Source: Cordylochernes scorpioides (taxonomy: Eukaryota > Arthropoda > Arachnida > Pseudoscorpiones > Chernetidae). Taken from it: 64,000 nucleotides of DNA. Each line of letters opens with the position of its first letter. Within the stretch, counting starts at the first letter, position 1. This document shows positions 22,290-33,400 of the stretch, in pieces. The notes under the pieces are model-generated. The model was not told the DNA's origin, searched no databases, and was given only the letters and a program-made list of their open reading frames with translations. The position numbers and the translations under genes are program-made. The stretch is from NCBI GenBank assembly GCA_030710605.1, contig CP092869.1:8715854-8779853 (forward strand), given 5' to 3'.

Positions 22290-22835
22290 TAATATATATA
22301 CGTAATATTGTTGCAAATGTCGACGTATGGATAAGCTGGCAGTCGTGTACGTGAGACGAGTGTTGGTGATCTTCCCACACGCGGACATCAAGAAGCAGAG
22401 GCAGGGCTAGATGTTAGCACATAGAGGGATCGGGGACAGCCCACGGGACAGAGGTAGAGGCCATGACACAAACTTGATGCTTATCCCCGAGACATGCAGG
22501 GAGAGACTGTGTGTGAGAGACAGACTGAAGCAGACTGCCGAGAAACACCACCTAGAACCATCTGCCGACCCCCTGCCAGAACTTGTCCTGTTTTGGGGGG
22601 TCTCTATAAGAATGTCCCTCGGGACCCCACATGGGCTGGGCGTTACCTTTTTCCACCCCTCTGTCCCTGCTGCCACCAGCTGACCGCTCTCTCTTTGGAT
22701 CTTTATTTTGACGTCACCAATTTTAGTTTATATACAAAAGGGTGTAGAGGTTATATTAATAAGGATATAGCATATATACAAAATATGGGGGTGGTAGCAA
22801 ATAGAAAGTGTCATTATTATACAGTTTAAAATTTA
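22290..22835. other. GC-rich insertion without identified gene
   Basis: Absent from block B. It contains TGTTGCAAATGTCGACG near 22311, a GC-rich body, and a (TA)n run at about 22838-22862 after it. A solo LTR is possible (TGTTGC start) but no matching terminus or duplication was pinned down. The frames here show no domain. Confidence 0.4.
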
Positions 22836-22893
22836 CGATATATATATATATATATATATATATCATGTGTGTCAATGTATATAATTTTGTTTA

Positions 22894-23052
22894 CAGTAGA
22901 ACCTCCATGAGAGAACACATTTCTATGAAGGTCAGTTTTCATTTGCAAAATTACCATTTTTACTATTTAGCTACTTTCGGGTAAGAAGACATTTCTCCCT
23001 AAAGAACACTTTGGCTCTGAAATTAGGTGTTCTTTACAGGGAGGTTCTATTG
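22894..23052. mobile_element. Tigger-like MITE (CAGTAGAACC family)
   Basis: CAGTAGAACCTCCATGAG at the left and GGAGGTTCTATTG at the right, with TA on each side. Also found at the equivalent place in block B (41014-41174), so it predates the duplication. Confidence 0.8.
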
Positions 23053-23691
23053 TATATGTAAATATATATCTCTCTATATAAAAGTCATAGTATATATGTA
23101 TATATGCTTGTCGGCTATTAACACTTAATTAATCTTTTTGAAATTTTAACAGCATTTTGAGTTAAGACTGGAAGAGATTTTTGTTATATTCCCAAACAAG
23201 AAAAAGAAAATTGACCAAATACTAAAATTATACATAATTTAAGTCAGAAAAAATAATAATATAATTGTTGTATAATTTTTAATGGCCATCAACAAGGTTC
23301 TCTCTGCGAAACATTCACTCGAGCAGCATATAAAAATAAGAAAGAAATATTTAAAAAACCTCAATTTTCTATTTAAACTTCTTATAAAAATTTTATGAGT
23401 TTAACAAGTAGGTGTATATATGAGGTTTTAGCATGAAATATAAACTATTAAAAACTTATTCAAATAAAACCAATAACCAATTTACATTTTTTTGTGGGAA
23501 AAACATGAAAGATCTGGAATGAAAACGTCCCCATAATTTGAAAATAGTCAGAGATCAACTTTATCAATCTGTTTTCATATAACCTGATGTGTGCTTATAT
23601 TACTCCATATGTTTGTTAATATTGCATCCTATGAAAATTTCATCCAAGGGATATTTTATCCGAAGAAAATTCAAATTAAACAAGTGTATTA

Positions 23692-23895
23692 GTTTATTTT
23701 TATTTCAAAACGCTAGCTTTCAAGCGAAAATCACTCTTCAACGGGCTTAATAAAACATCGAATATATCCCACAAGAAATATTTACAAAAACTTACGCGCG
23801 CAGTGTGGATATTTACAACTGAAATTTTAAATTGATATGTAATTTAAACGAAGAGCGATTTTCGCTTTAAAGCTAGCGTTTTGAAATAAAAATAA
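23692..23895. repeat. Palindromic MITE (AACGCTAGCTTTCAAGCG)
   Basis: The left arm TTTATTTCAAAACGCTAGC...CGAAAATC and the right arm GAGCGATTTTCG...GCTAGCGTTTTGAAATAAA are reverse complements. The orthologous copy in block B is at 41827-42028. Confidence 0.8.
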
Positions 23896-24054
23896 ACTCA
23901 TTGTGGAAAAATATTTAATTATCTTAAAACGTTTCTCGCAATTTTATCAGGAACAAGTGTATTAGACTAATTTACCTATTTTAAGTTAATGAATGATTCT
24001 GAAATATTGCTGTATCATGCTTGATAGCCAAAAACAAAATTATTTCAACGATTA

Positions 24055-24460
24055 TTGACTTTAGCAGAACATATTGGAAAATCAAGGCCACCATTTCTAA
24101 AAGGCAGAAACAATATTCTTCCAGTGAAACATTCACTCAATAGAACACGGGCGAAGCCACGTTATATATCGATAAAAGGAAAGTTCAAAGTCCACTTTAA
24201 CTCTTTTCAATTAAAACTCCTAATAAAAAAAATATATAGGTATAATAGATGTATAGGTAAAATGTATTTTAAAATATAAAATATTATAATCATACTCACA
24301 CACAAATTTCAATCAATAGCTAATTAACAATTTTGAGATAAAATGATATTTAGAAATTTGAAGTAATTTGACCGCATAGATTGATAATAGCCAAATATCA
24401 GATTTAATGTTTTATTTTGGTTCATAAAACGTCATGCTAATATGTATTGCTGTATCATGT
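24055..24460. other. Segment missing from block B
   Basis: Together with the following MITE this is the 0.7 kb absent from block B. It includes an old Helitron-like end (CACGGGCGAAGCCACG near 24146). The 74-codon frame at 24055-24279 spans this and has no domain. Confidence 0.5.
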
Positions 24461-24469
24461 TTGTTAATA

Positions 24470-24801
24470 CAGTAGAGCCTCCATAGGAGGACACTCACGC
24501 TAGAGGACAACTCTATAAATGAAAGTTTTCATTTGCAAAATTATCATTTTTACTATTTAGCAATTCTCTGGTAAGAGGACACCTCTCCCTAACCTCTGCA
24601 ATTAGATGTCCTCAACAAGGAAGTTCTACTGTTACAACTCTCTGGTAAGAGGACATCTCTCCCTAAAGGACACTTTAGCTCTACAATTAGATGTCCTTAA
24701 AAAGGAGGTTCTACAATAGCAACTCTCTGGTAAGAGGACACCTCTCCCTAAAGGACAATTTACCTCTGCAATTAAATGTCCTTAACAAGGAGGTTCTACT
24801 G
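24470..24801. mobile_element. Tigger-like MITE with tandemly amplified right half
   Basis: CAGTAGAGCCTCC at the left and GGAGGTTCTACTG at the right. The right half (CTCTGGTAAGAGGACA...CTCCTTGTT-type end) occurs three times in tandem at about 24560-24630, 24636-24715 and 24720-24801. Confidence 0.75.
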
Positions 24802-25093
24802 TTTAATGTATTATTATAATAAAACTAGAATAACAGCCTGTTCTACAAACAGGGCTAGTATGATAACCAGTTCTGAGAATTTAATCAATTTAATAAAGCT
24901 AAAAATAAAGTACTTGAATATCTGTATATTTCTCTCTAATTAATTTTTACTTTCCGAATGTATATTAATGGGAAAACCTGCACGATATAATGTTTAACAT
25001 AATTATTTTTATTATTTTATGGATTTTCCCAATATATATGACTATTTATTCAATCAGATATTCTCATTTTATTTAAGTTTATAAAACAATATA

Positions 25094-25270
25094 CAGTATA
25101 AATACCAGTAAAGGACAACACCTAATTACAGAGCTAAAGTGTCCTTTAGGGTGAGGTGTCCTCTTATCAGAGAGTTGCCAAATAGTAAAAATGGTAATTT
25201 TGCAAATGAAAACTGTCCTTAGTAGAGATGTGTCCTCTAGCCCCCGTGTCCTCTCATGGAGGTTCTATTG
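25094..25270. mobile_element. Tigger-like MITE, reverse orientation
   Basis: Same internal motifs in reverse (GGTGTCCTCTTATCAGAGAG, CAAATAGTAAAAATGG), ending GGAGGTTCTATTG. The counterpart in block B is at 42490-42651. Confidence 0.75.
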
Positions 25271-25636
25271 TATATTAAAATGACTTTCCAAAATTTTCAA
25301 CATACAAATTCAAAAAAAAAAAAATTGAAAATGTTAAATATATTTTTAAAAATGTGCCACTTATAAAAAAAAAAGAACCACGACCCATTTGATTGAAATA
25401 GCCATAAAACGCGAATTTGAATGGCAATTTCCAGGTTTTCAACTGAGTGAATTTTTACCTCAATGTGTATGTATAAAATAAAATACTGTTTCAAGTAAAA
25501 TATTATTCGCTATAAATATATTTGGACACAGGTTCTCCTAGAGTGAATGTTTGCCCCAAAATGATGATTTAACAAATATTATTTATTACGAATATTTTCA
25601 ATTATAATTTTAAAGTCGATTATTTGAAAATAAATA

Positions 25637-25644
25637 TTCTAAAT
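25637..25644. repeat. hAT target duplication (TTCTAAAT), left
   Basis: Identical to 28091-28098, immediately outside both terminal repeats. 8 bp is the hallmark of hAT. Confidence 0.9.
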
Positions 25645-28090
25645 CAAGCATGCCAAACTCAAATCCTAACACGGGCCAAATAAAAAAGTAATAAGATTAT
25701 GTGGGCCGCAAAAAAAAGAAAACAAGTAATTAAATTTTTATAGTAACATTTATGTAGGTTTATTTTAAAAAAGTACTAATAAGAAAAAAGAAAGTAAAGT
25801 TAATATTTTCCCCCTGATATTTGGCATCTCTTCTCTGCTACCATCTTTCCTACTTCGGGGGAAATCTTGTTCGCAGTGATTAATTTTAAAACTGACCCAA
25901 GGTGAACGTCAGTAATTCTCGATCTGATTGGAGACTTATTTCCTTTCATAAGTGAAAATAACTGCTCGCACCGATAAGTACTTCCAAACATGGACATAAT
26001 TCCATATGCTAATTTTCGAGTGTTTTCAAATCTGACTGGCAAATTTTTGTAAAATTCAGAAACGCCAACTTCAATGAATTTTGCTTTTAAATCTGAATCG
26101 CACTGGATATCTATTACCTCCATTTGCATATGATTAGGTACTGATTCTATATTTATCGAGAAAATCGAAGAAACAAAGTAAACTTGCCTTCCAAAGATTT
26201 GAAATCAGAAAACCTTGTTTCAAATTTATTTCTAAGACTTAAATTTTTTTCCGCATATTTTTGATACGATGCAGTTTCACCTAAACTTGATTTGTACATG
26301 TTGCATGTCGGAAAGTGCATTAAATCTTCGTTTTTCAACTGCTTTTCCCAAAGAACTAGCTTACATTTGAATGCATTAACTTGGTCACACATGTTGGTAA
26401 TGATCTGATCCTTTCCTTGCAGTTTCAAATTTAAATCCGACAAATGTTTTGTTATGTCAACCATGAAGGAAAATTTTGCAACCATACTTAATCAGAAAAC
26501 AAAGTGATGTCTTGATTCTTGGTTATTAAAAACTGACATATTTCTTCTTTCAAGTCCCAAAATTGTTTGAGAACCTTGGAGCATGATAGCCAACGTATCT
26601 CGGTATAGTATGATAAAAACCTGAATATTCGCTTTCTAATTCAGTTAAGAACAGAGAGAACTTTCGCTGATTTAAACCTCGAGATATTATGAAATTGATG
26701 AATTTTTTGATAGGTGTTAACACATTCTCCATTTTTATTACCTTCGTACATAATACTTCCTGACGTATAATGCAATGCCTATGATGAATATTGGAACCAT
26801 CAGAAATTTCACTTAGTTTTTTTCGCAGTAATGCTACGGAATCGTTGGTTTTCCCAGTCATTGAAGGAGCTCCATCTGTTGCTACAGAAGTCAATTTTGA
26901 TTGAGGTAAATTGTATTTTTGCAGAAGATCATAAACGCAATTGAATATATATTTTCCTGTAGTAGTGCCATGCATCGGTACTAGTTCCAATAATTCCTCA
27001 AAAATGTTGAAATCCTTGTCGCAAACTGGAAAAAAAACAGCTAATTGAGCTACGCCCCCAATGTCCGTACTCTCATCACAGGCAATTGAAAATGCTTCGA
27101 AACAAGATTATTTTTCTTTTATCTGATCATTTAAATTTCTGGCCATATCAGTAACTCTTTCCACAACGGTATTTCGAGACAAATATATTGCTTGAAACGT
27201 CTTCACACTTCCAGGACAAACAATTTCTGCAGCTTTAATTAAACATTCATTGATGAAATCACCTTCAGTAAAAGGTTTTGAGTGTTTAGCTATCATCTCC
27301 GATAAAACGTAGCTTGCATGCACCGCCGCTTCACTCTCTTGTGATACTTTAGCAAACATAAACTGTTGTTTTTTCATTCCCAACTTGAACTCTTTTAACT
27401 TTTCTTGTCTCATTAAACCTTCGTAGGTATCATATTTTGATTTATGTTGTTCATAATGACGTTTAATGTTATATAATTTTGGTTCACAAATAGCATTATT
27501 ACATAACAAGCAGATGAGTTTATCTTTTACTTCAGAGCAAAAATATTCTAATTCCCATTTTTCTTGAAAATTCCTATGTTCGTCAGCAATTTTTCGTTTA
27601 GTTTTACTGCCACTTGGTTTTGATGAAGACATATTGAATACAAAGGTCTGAAAAAAATTAGTAATCGCTAACACAAAATAATAAAACGTTTTAATTAATA
27701 TTTAAAAAAAAAAAATTGATATTTTTTAACTTAACAGACACAGAATAACTGCACAAATTATTGAACGTAACTTTAAAAAAAATATTTTTCTAGTACTCCG
27801 AAAGTATATTTTCTTTAAACTTTAAGGCACGCAATACTTATGGCGATGTACATACGCTATGTATGTAGGTATAATATTATCAAAACTTACGACTTATGTA
27901 TGGCGACCAGTGGTTCATTATTAATAAATACATTATGTATAATTAAAATTTTTAAAATTTGGCTACAAATTTTTATTAACTTTTTTTTTAATTTATAAAA
28001 TTTTTTTATGAAAATATATTGTCTGGTGGGCCGCAAATTTATTCGTTGTGGGCCGCATGAGGCCCGCGGGCCGCTAGTTTGACATGCTTG
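25645..28090 (-). mobile_element. hAT transposon, 2.45 kb
   Basis: Terminal inverted repeats CAAGCATGCCAAACT (left) and AGTTTGACATGCTTG (right) are bounded by an 8-bp duplication. Subterminal GC-rich GGCCCGCGGGCC blocks are typical of this hAT group. Blocks B and C retain the uninterrupted site, so it inserted after the duplication. Confidence 0.92.
25800..27638 (-). pseudogene. hAT transposase (ZBED/GTF2IRD2-like), disrupted
   Basis: The likely start is MSSSKPSGSKTKRK near 27635. A BED-type zinc finger follows (CLLCNN...IKRHYEQHK), then the conserved catalytic core around ACDESTDIGGVAQLAVF and TSVATDGAPSMTGK, and the C-terminal dimerisation region (YKNLPVRFENTRKLAYG, FGSTYRCEQLFS). A TAA at about 27108 interrupts the frame, and a further stop and frame changes lie between 26550 and 26130. 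The same family gave rise to vertebrate GTF2IRD2/ZBED-type domesticated genes. This copy cannot make a full transposase. Confidence 0.85.
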
Positions 28091-28098
28091 TTCTAAAT

Positions 28099-28628
28099 AA
28101 AACACAAAATGATGATGATAGTAAAAAAATACTTTACATCATGATGATATTTTTTAGAGTTAAGTTGATATAATAATAAATTTTAACCCTCACTTCAAAA
28201 ATATACTAAATAGGACTCAAAGACTAAAAAATATACGCTTTTCGATATGTGGCAATCTTGGGGACTAAGCCCCAAAAATGCTCATTTTATATAAAATAAT
28301 CTTTAGACCGATATTCGCTTATCTTTTGTTTGTCATTCATACTTTGTTCTTTACTTAAATAAATTGCTGTGTCATCCTGAAGTTTGTCTTCCCTAATTTT
28401 CCACGTGGCAATATTTTAAAATTTGTTTAGATTCTTCTGGAGTGGTTTTTGGCCGATAATATTATTTTAAAAGCAAATTTAATTTTATTTACCTATACAA
28501 TTATTAATCATAAAAGCTGTATATCCTGAGCAATGCACAGGATTTATTTGAGTGAATTTTAACTCTAATGTATATGTATAACATAAAATGATGTACTAAA
28601 ATCAAATATAAATAATTTGAAAAATAAA
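28099..28628. other. Block A tail shared with block C
   Basis: Non-coding. Motifs CTAAATAGGACTCAAAGACT and GGCAATCTTGGGGACTAAG recur at about 62.15-62.21 kb. Confidence 0.65.
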
Positions 28629-28630
28629 TA

Positions 28631-28789
28631 CAGTAGAACTTGGATAATTCGAAAACATCTTCAATTTGAATATTTATCTTGGTCCCTAGAATTTCCTATA
28701 AATATAATTTCTATTTTTAATTCCAATTTTTGGATAATTCTAATTTATTTTTTTGGTTCCTTGGTCTTTGAATTATTCAAGTTCAACTA
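28631..28789. mobile_element. MITE of the CAGTAGAACTTGGATAATTC type
   Basis: The left end CAGTAGAACTTGGATAATTC and the right end GAATTATTCAAGTTCAACT are inverted. A second copy is at 33401-33557 and a third begins at 63596 at the window edge. Non-coding, pogo/Tigger-like ends. Confidence 0.7.
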
Positions 28790-28799
28790 TATTTTGAAA

Positions 28800-29250
28800 T
28801 GAAACACAAAGTGAATGAATAATGTGGAGTCAGGACACGTGAACCTCTTGAATGTCGAACCGGGAAATTTCTCGAGGGAGAGAAGATGAAAAAAGCGACT
28901 ACCTGTTACCCCTGATGAACCGCGAATCTACCCAAGGAAAAGAAATAAGATTTAAAGGAGCTGCTTTTGTATATTAAAAGCGCTTTCCTTCCCACGATGA
29001 GAAACGCGAACATGGTACAGAACAAATTGAAACACAAAATTCACACCGGCGACCATCCCCCTATAAAGCAGCGCCCATATCGGGTATCAAAGACAATCAG
29101 AGAAATAGTCCTGAATGAAGTCGAGACCATGCTTGAAAGAAAGGTAATCTAGCCATCTGAGAATCCCTGGTCGGCCCCGGTGGTGCTGGCCAAGAAGAAA
29201 TACTGTATATTGAGATTCTGCATGGACTTATGACAGCTAAATCATATCAC
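28800..29250 (+). pseudogene. Ty3/gypsy RT N-terminal fragment, copy 1
   Basis: From about 29020 the frame reads KHKIHTGDHPPIKQRPYRVS and VETMLERKVI, then a stop, then PSENPWSAPVVLAKKK and LRFCMDL, the canonical start of gypsy RT. The rest of RT is missing; an A-run follows. It is linked to the same MITE as the copy at 33.4-34.05 kb. Confidence 0.75.
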
Positions 29251-29429
29251 CAAAAGACGTTTATCCATTGCCTCGCAAAAAAAAAAAACTTAATGAAATA
29301 TAAAATTATTATGATACTAATAATGATGATTTAATATCAATAATGCAAATATTTCTTTGAAATCCCAGTAAGAAGTTAATCATTTTTGAATCAACGGAAA
29401 TAAACCAATTATGCTCATTGTATTTGATT

Positions 29430-29960
29430 TTATTCAAGATGGGTTTTATATTTTAAACATTTTCCTTCATTTTTTGTTGTATACGCTATTGGAATAGATG
29501 CATATTTATTTCCATTATGAAGTGAAACATATTTGAGGCTACGCACGGAACCATCGATAAATAGACGCCAAACTTCAGGTCGGTATTCGTCTAGTTTTAA
29601 AAGGTGTAGCAAGCCTTTTACATTAGTGTAGTAAACCAAATTTGTCCTGCTGATAGAAGGGAAGGAACAAACTTTTTCGTGTCCGATAAAATGTTACGAT
29701 GACATCATCTTCGAGTAGGCTCATTTCTTTTAATCTTGATGCAAGTAGTTCCGCATCTTGCTTTGAAAGTCTCAGGTCACGTGTCAAATCATTCAGTTTT
29801 GGTTGTGAAAAACGTTTTGGACATTCTTGATCTCCATAGTTCTCACTATCAGAATCATCCAGTTCGATATATTTTTGTGGGGCGTCTTCTGATTCATTAT
29901 AAAGAGGATTATTAGCACTGGATGAAAAACTGGGAGAGGACTATTCGGGCTGTGTGGTAT
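29430..29960 (-). pseudogene. Fragment of a widespread arthropod TE-associated ORF
   Basis: The minus-strand frames contain CPKRFSQPKLNDLTRDL, SKQDAELLASRLKE, TFYRTRKS and then, after a frame change near 29640, LDEYRPEVWRLFIDGSVRS and LHNGNKYASIPIAYT. From memory this pattern (a leucine-rich N-part, then RPEEWRLFID and LHNGN-PSIP motifs) recurs in uncharacterised multi-copy arthropod and cnidarian proteins usually linked to transposons. The rest of the protein is absent. Function unknown. Confidence 0.55.
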
Positions 29961-30185
29961 TGGAAGTCTAGTTGAATATAGGTCTTTGTATATAAGCTTT
30001 TTCTTACCATTCTTGTTAAGTTTTTCAAGTCTTGTGCGCAATAGTAACAATCATTGTCACCATAGGGATCCCAAATGTCAGTTTCCTTTCACCCTTTGTC
30101 CACAGGCGCAGTGTTTCGACACACAGTTTTGCATACCTTATGTGGAGCCCATTTCTTGTCCTGGTCTCCTAATTTTATACCAAAA

Positions 30186-30965
30186 CTAGCCGAATGACCC
30201 GGGCAATGCCCGGGTTTTACACGATTAGATGCTTTTATTCAAATACTATTCGTTACAATTATAAATTGGCGCCGTGGATGTCATTCTTGTGAAACCTCCC
30301 GCTCCAAACTTTGTGTCTGAGAAACGATATTTTTATAAAGAGATGATCTGGCTTTGTGTCTTCTGCGCGAATGAATGTTTTTCTGTTAGAATTTTGTTCC
30401 TGCATACTAAAAATGAACTGGCTTCACCCGTGGTCTCTGCTTTTTGGAATATTTCCGGATATAATTTTGTATCTGATAATCAAATATGATACAGCAATAT
30501 TGTCATCATTATTTTCTGAATAAAAAACAACTACCTTTTTTCCAGAACCTGTCAATTTATTTTCCTTGACTAAAAATCCGAAAAATATTTTTTCCAGATT
30601 TTTCTCAATGTCCTGTTAAAACACGTTTTACATGTCCATTAGGTCAGCTGATATTACCTCCCATCTTCACCGCTAGAGGCGCTGCTTGCGAGCGAAAGGG
30701 CAAATTTGCCAGGCAATTTGCAAATAACTTGTATACATACTTGTTTACTTGTGTACATTGACCATAAATCTGTACATAGACAGGAAAAGCGCATATATTT
30801 TAATAATATAATCGAGTTTTAAAAATTGTAAAAAAAAAAAAAAATGCATCGGCTGGGAATCAAAACCGGGGCGCCCGCGTGGCAGGCGAGCATTCTACCA
30901 CTGAACCAAGAGCAAACGGTGACAAAATTAAGAAAAAAATTATTATGACGCTGATAACTGTATAT
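30186..30965 (-). mobile_element. Helitron (GTTGCC-hairpin family), minus strand
   Basis: The 3' end (CTAG at 30186-30189, flanking A) has hairpin CCCGGGCAATGCCCGGG. The 5' end region TATATACAGTTATCAGCGTC lies at about 30942-30965 (minus). The interior has a tRNA-Gly-derived sequence at 30845-30911 and a block with CAGCTGATATTACCTCCC shared with 22.14 kb. Confidence 0.65.
30845..30911 (-). tRNA. tRNA-Gly(GCC)-derived sequence, 5' end replaced
   Basis: On the minus strand it carries GGTTCAGTGGTAGAATGC, anticodon region CTGCCACG and a degraded B box (GGTTTTGATTCC). The acceptor 5' strand is replaced by Helitron sequence (GTCACCGTTTGCT). It is followed by a T-run. Pseudogene. Confidence 0.65.
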
Positions 30966-31023
30966 ATTAATATGCGAAATATGCCCGCTTTACAAATTCT
31001 GTTATTGCATTTCTTTACGCTTT

Positions 31024-31314
31024 TACAGTAGACCTATTCCCCGATTTACACGGTAGATACGTTCCTGAGAAAAACGTGTAAATCGGGGGATAGGTGTACA
31101 CAGAAATAAAAATATAATGCATTGACAGGTTAAAATATGTAGTCAGCACATAAGCTCGGGATTCCTCGTGAGATGTGTACACAGCGCATGTGTTCAATCA
31201 CAGTAGCATTTAATATAGTGCGATAAAAACAAAAAAAAACATATTTGGAAAACCGTGTAAAAGCGAAAACGTGTAAAAAAAAGTACCGTGTAAATCGGGG
31301 GATAGGTGTATATT
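31024..31314. mobile_element. Inverted-repeat element (TACACCTATCCCCCGATTTA)
   Basis: Ends at about 31024 and 31312 carry the 20-bp terminus in opposite orientations, with an additional inner inverted copy at 31066-31096. It shares its end with 21937-21960. No transposase is present. Its presence beside the mariner's truncated 3' end suggests insertion or rearrangement there. Confidence 0.6.
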
Positions 31315-31329
31315 TGCACATATATAACA

Positions 31330-32433
31330 GAAAGTATTTGGGTCGTTTTTTCAGGATCTTCTTTTGGAAACCATTTTTCAAATGAGGAAATAGGTGGAAG
31401 TCAGACGGAGCTAGATCTGGTAAATAGGGTGCATGTGGTAAATTTTCAAAGCCAGAATCATAAATAGCAGCCATGGCTTGCAGCGGCCGATGACTTAGAG
31501 CATTGTCTTGATGATAAACAATCTTCCTGGACAACGTTCCTCTTCTCTTTTTTTAATAGCTTCTCGTAGTTGCTTCACAAGATTTTTATGTTAATTTCAA
31601 GTGATGGTTTGACCTTATTCAAAAAGTCTAGAAGAAGTACACCCTCGGAATCCCAAAAGACAGACACCATAACCTTCCCTGCTGATGGAACTGTCTTGGC
31701 TTTCTTGGGGGAGGGAAACTCAAGTGTCTCCATTGCATGGATTTTTGCTTGGATTCTGGTGTAAAGTGATGGGCCAAAGTCTCATTCATGGTAACAAATC
31801 TATTAACAAATTCCTCTGTATTAGCTTCAAATAACGCAAGATTGTCCGAAGATAACTTTCTCCTTAGAGCCTTTTGATCGGGAGTCAAAAGTTCAGGAAC
31901 AAACGGGCAGAAAACATTCTGAGGCTCGAGTCTTCTCTCATGATTCTATCCACTGCTGTTTTTGGAATACACAAGGTCTCTTCTATCTGACTAACTGTCA
32001 TTCTTCTGTCCAACATAATCAAATCATGTATCTTGTCGATGTTTTCTTGAGTAACTGCCTCAACAGGTCTTCCTGGTCCATGTTCGTCTTTGGTGCTGAT
32101 CCTCCCTAATTTAAACGCAGCTACCCAATTTTTTACTGTTCTATAGGAAGAAACATATTTCCTTAATATATCCACCAAATCCTCATAGATTTCCTTCGGC
32201 GACATTCCTTTCTTACAAAGATATTTTATTACAGCACGAATATCGTTTGTCTCCATTTTAGATCATTCCTGTTTCTTGTCCTCTTTTAGAACCTATAACA
32301 AAAAACGGTTAGTTGTAAAAACTTAAAAATTTACATACCTTTATACAAGGCTTTAAGGTATATATGGTAACATTTTTCAGTTTCTAATATTTTGTTCTCA
32401 TGGTCGGGCCATGGACTTATGGGACACCCCTCG
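31330..32433 (-). pseudogene. mariner transposase relic (DD34D type), 3' truncated
   Basis: The terminal repeat CGAGGGGTGTCCCATAAGTC runs from 32433 leftwards beside TA. The frame from 32256 reads METNDIRAVIKYLCKKGMS and GRPVEAVTQENIDKIHDL, then in another frame LSSDNLALFEAN, MNETLAHHFTPESKQ, and finally YHQDNALSHR and PYLPDLAPSDFHLFP. All three catalytic regions are recognisable, but the first aspartate region reads MNET instead of MDET, and frameshifts break the protein. The far terminal repeat is missing. Related to SETMAR-type mariners. Confidence 0.8.
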
Positions 32434-32494
32434 TATATGTATAACATAAAATGGTATTTTAAAATCAAGTATATATATAAATTTAAAATGAAAG

Positions 32495-32915
32495 GATTTA
32501 AAACACGAATGTTTCTTTTATACATAAAACAAACGTCTACTGCTCCTACTGCGATGAAAAAACACGCTATTGCTTTGTGTTATTTATACTTAACTTGCTT
32601 TGTCTCTATTGTTTGCGGAAGAGCATTGCTCGATGCAAATATTTGAATGTAATTCTACTGTCTTATAAGCTTATCTCCATAGTTTTCTTGAAACCCATTT
32701 CTGAGATTCCTACTTCTGTGCTGCGTGTATATGCAGAATCGTCCAATACAGTTTTAGAGCTCTGAGGAGCGGTCTGGTGGATTAAATTGGCGAAACCGCT
32801 GGGAGGGTTCGCCACTGATGGGCCAAGCCCTCCCAATGTGTTTTTTTTTTCATCTAAGTAAGGGCAGTAGAAGTTTGTATTATGTATAAAAGAAACATTC
32901 GTGCTTTTGATTCCT
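32495..32915. repeat. Palindromic MITE family copy with internal insert
   Basis: Outer arms (AACACGAATGTTTCTTTTAT at about 32501 and ATAAAAGAAACATTCGTGCT at about 32885) pair. Inner motifs TCTACTGC and GGCGAAACCGCTGGGAGGGT match the 34.2 kb copy. About 190 bp with GCTATTGCTTTGTGTTAT are inserted near 32570. Confidence 0.6.
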
Positions 32916-33040
32916 TTTATTTTAAATGTATAGATGGCGCGTTATTGCTCTGTGTTATATATATTTTTACAAATAATATCCGGTTTCGCTTGGTTTCTTT
33001 TAAATTGAATGTATCAACATGAAATATGCTTCAACACAAA

Positions 33041-33342
33041 TCTACTTATATATTTGCCTTATTCTGTCTGTTTGTTTGTCTGAAGCTCACGGATGGGATT
33101 TTTCATAACCATCGGTGGTTCAGTGGTAGAATGCTCGCCTGCCACGCGGGCGGCCCGGGTTCGATTCCCGGCCGATGCATTTTTTTTTTTTTTACAATTT
33201 TTAAAACTCATTTATATATTATACGAGAATGACATCCACGGCGCCAATTTATAATTGTAACGAATAGTATTTTAATTAAAACATTACTAAAATATATACG
33301 CACTCGGGTAAAACCCGGGCGTTGCCAGGGCCATTCGTCTAG
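33041..33342 (+). mobile_element. Helitron carrying tRNA-Gly, precise ends
   Basis: It begins TCTACTTATATATTTGCC after an A at 33040 and ends CCATTCGTCTAG before a T at 33343: the A|TC...CTAG|T rule of Helitrons. The 3' hairpin is CCCGGGCGTTGCCAGGG. Length 302 bp, with no replicase, so it depends on another element. Confidence 0.82.
33109..33179 (+). tRNA. tRNA-Gly(GCC), near-intact, inside a Helitron
   Basis: 71 nt with A box TGGTTCAGTGG, anticodon loop CTGCCAC (GCC), B box GGTTCGATTCC and a complete cloverleaf, except that base 1 is C instead of G and so cannot pair with C71. A T13 run follows, a strong Pol III terminator. It may be transcribed, but processing would be affected. Confidence 0.75.
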
Positions 33343-33400
33343 TATTATATATATGATTAATTATCACTCTAAAAAATGAAATAATTTAAAAAAATAAATA

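Larger units (their letters stand above)
11622..28628. repeat. Paralogous block A (interrupted by insertions)
   Basis: Segments at about 11622-12710, 13023-13075, 16838-17452, 21904-21936, 22836-25644 and 28091-28628 align in order with block B (39672-43065), and the last part also with block C (61966-62580). The gaps in the alignment correspond to a hammerhead repeat, an R1-like LINE, a gypsy element, a composite insertion and a hAT element. Block B lacks about 0.7 kb present here near 24.05-24.78 kb. Confidence 0.75.

Noticed and set aside
22407-22683. Overlapping open frames of about 90 codons on both strands
   Set aside because: GC-rich insertion with no domain; long frames on both strands are expected from low stop frequency in such DNA.
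24470-24801. CRISPR-like array
   Set aside because: The repeated units are MITE halves about 80 bp long without unique spacers, in a eukaryotic genome.
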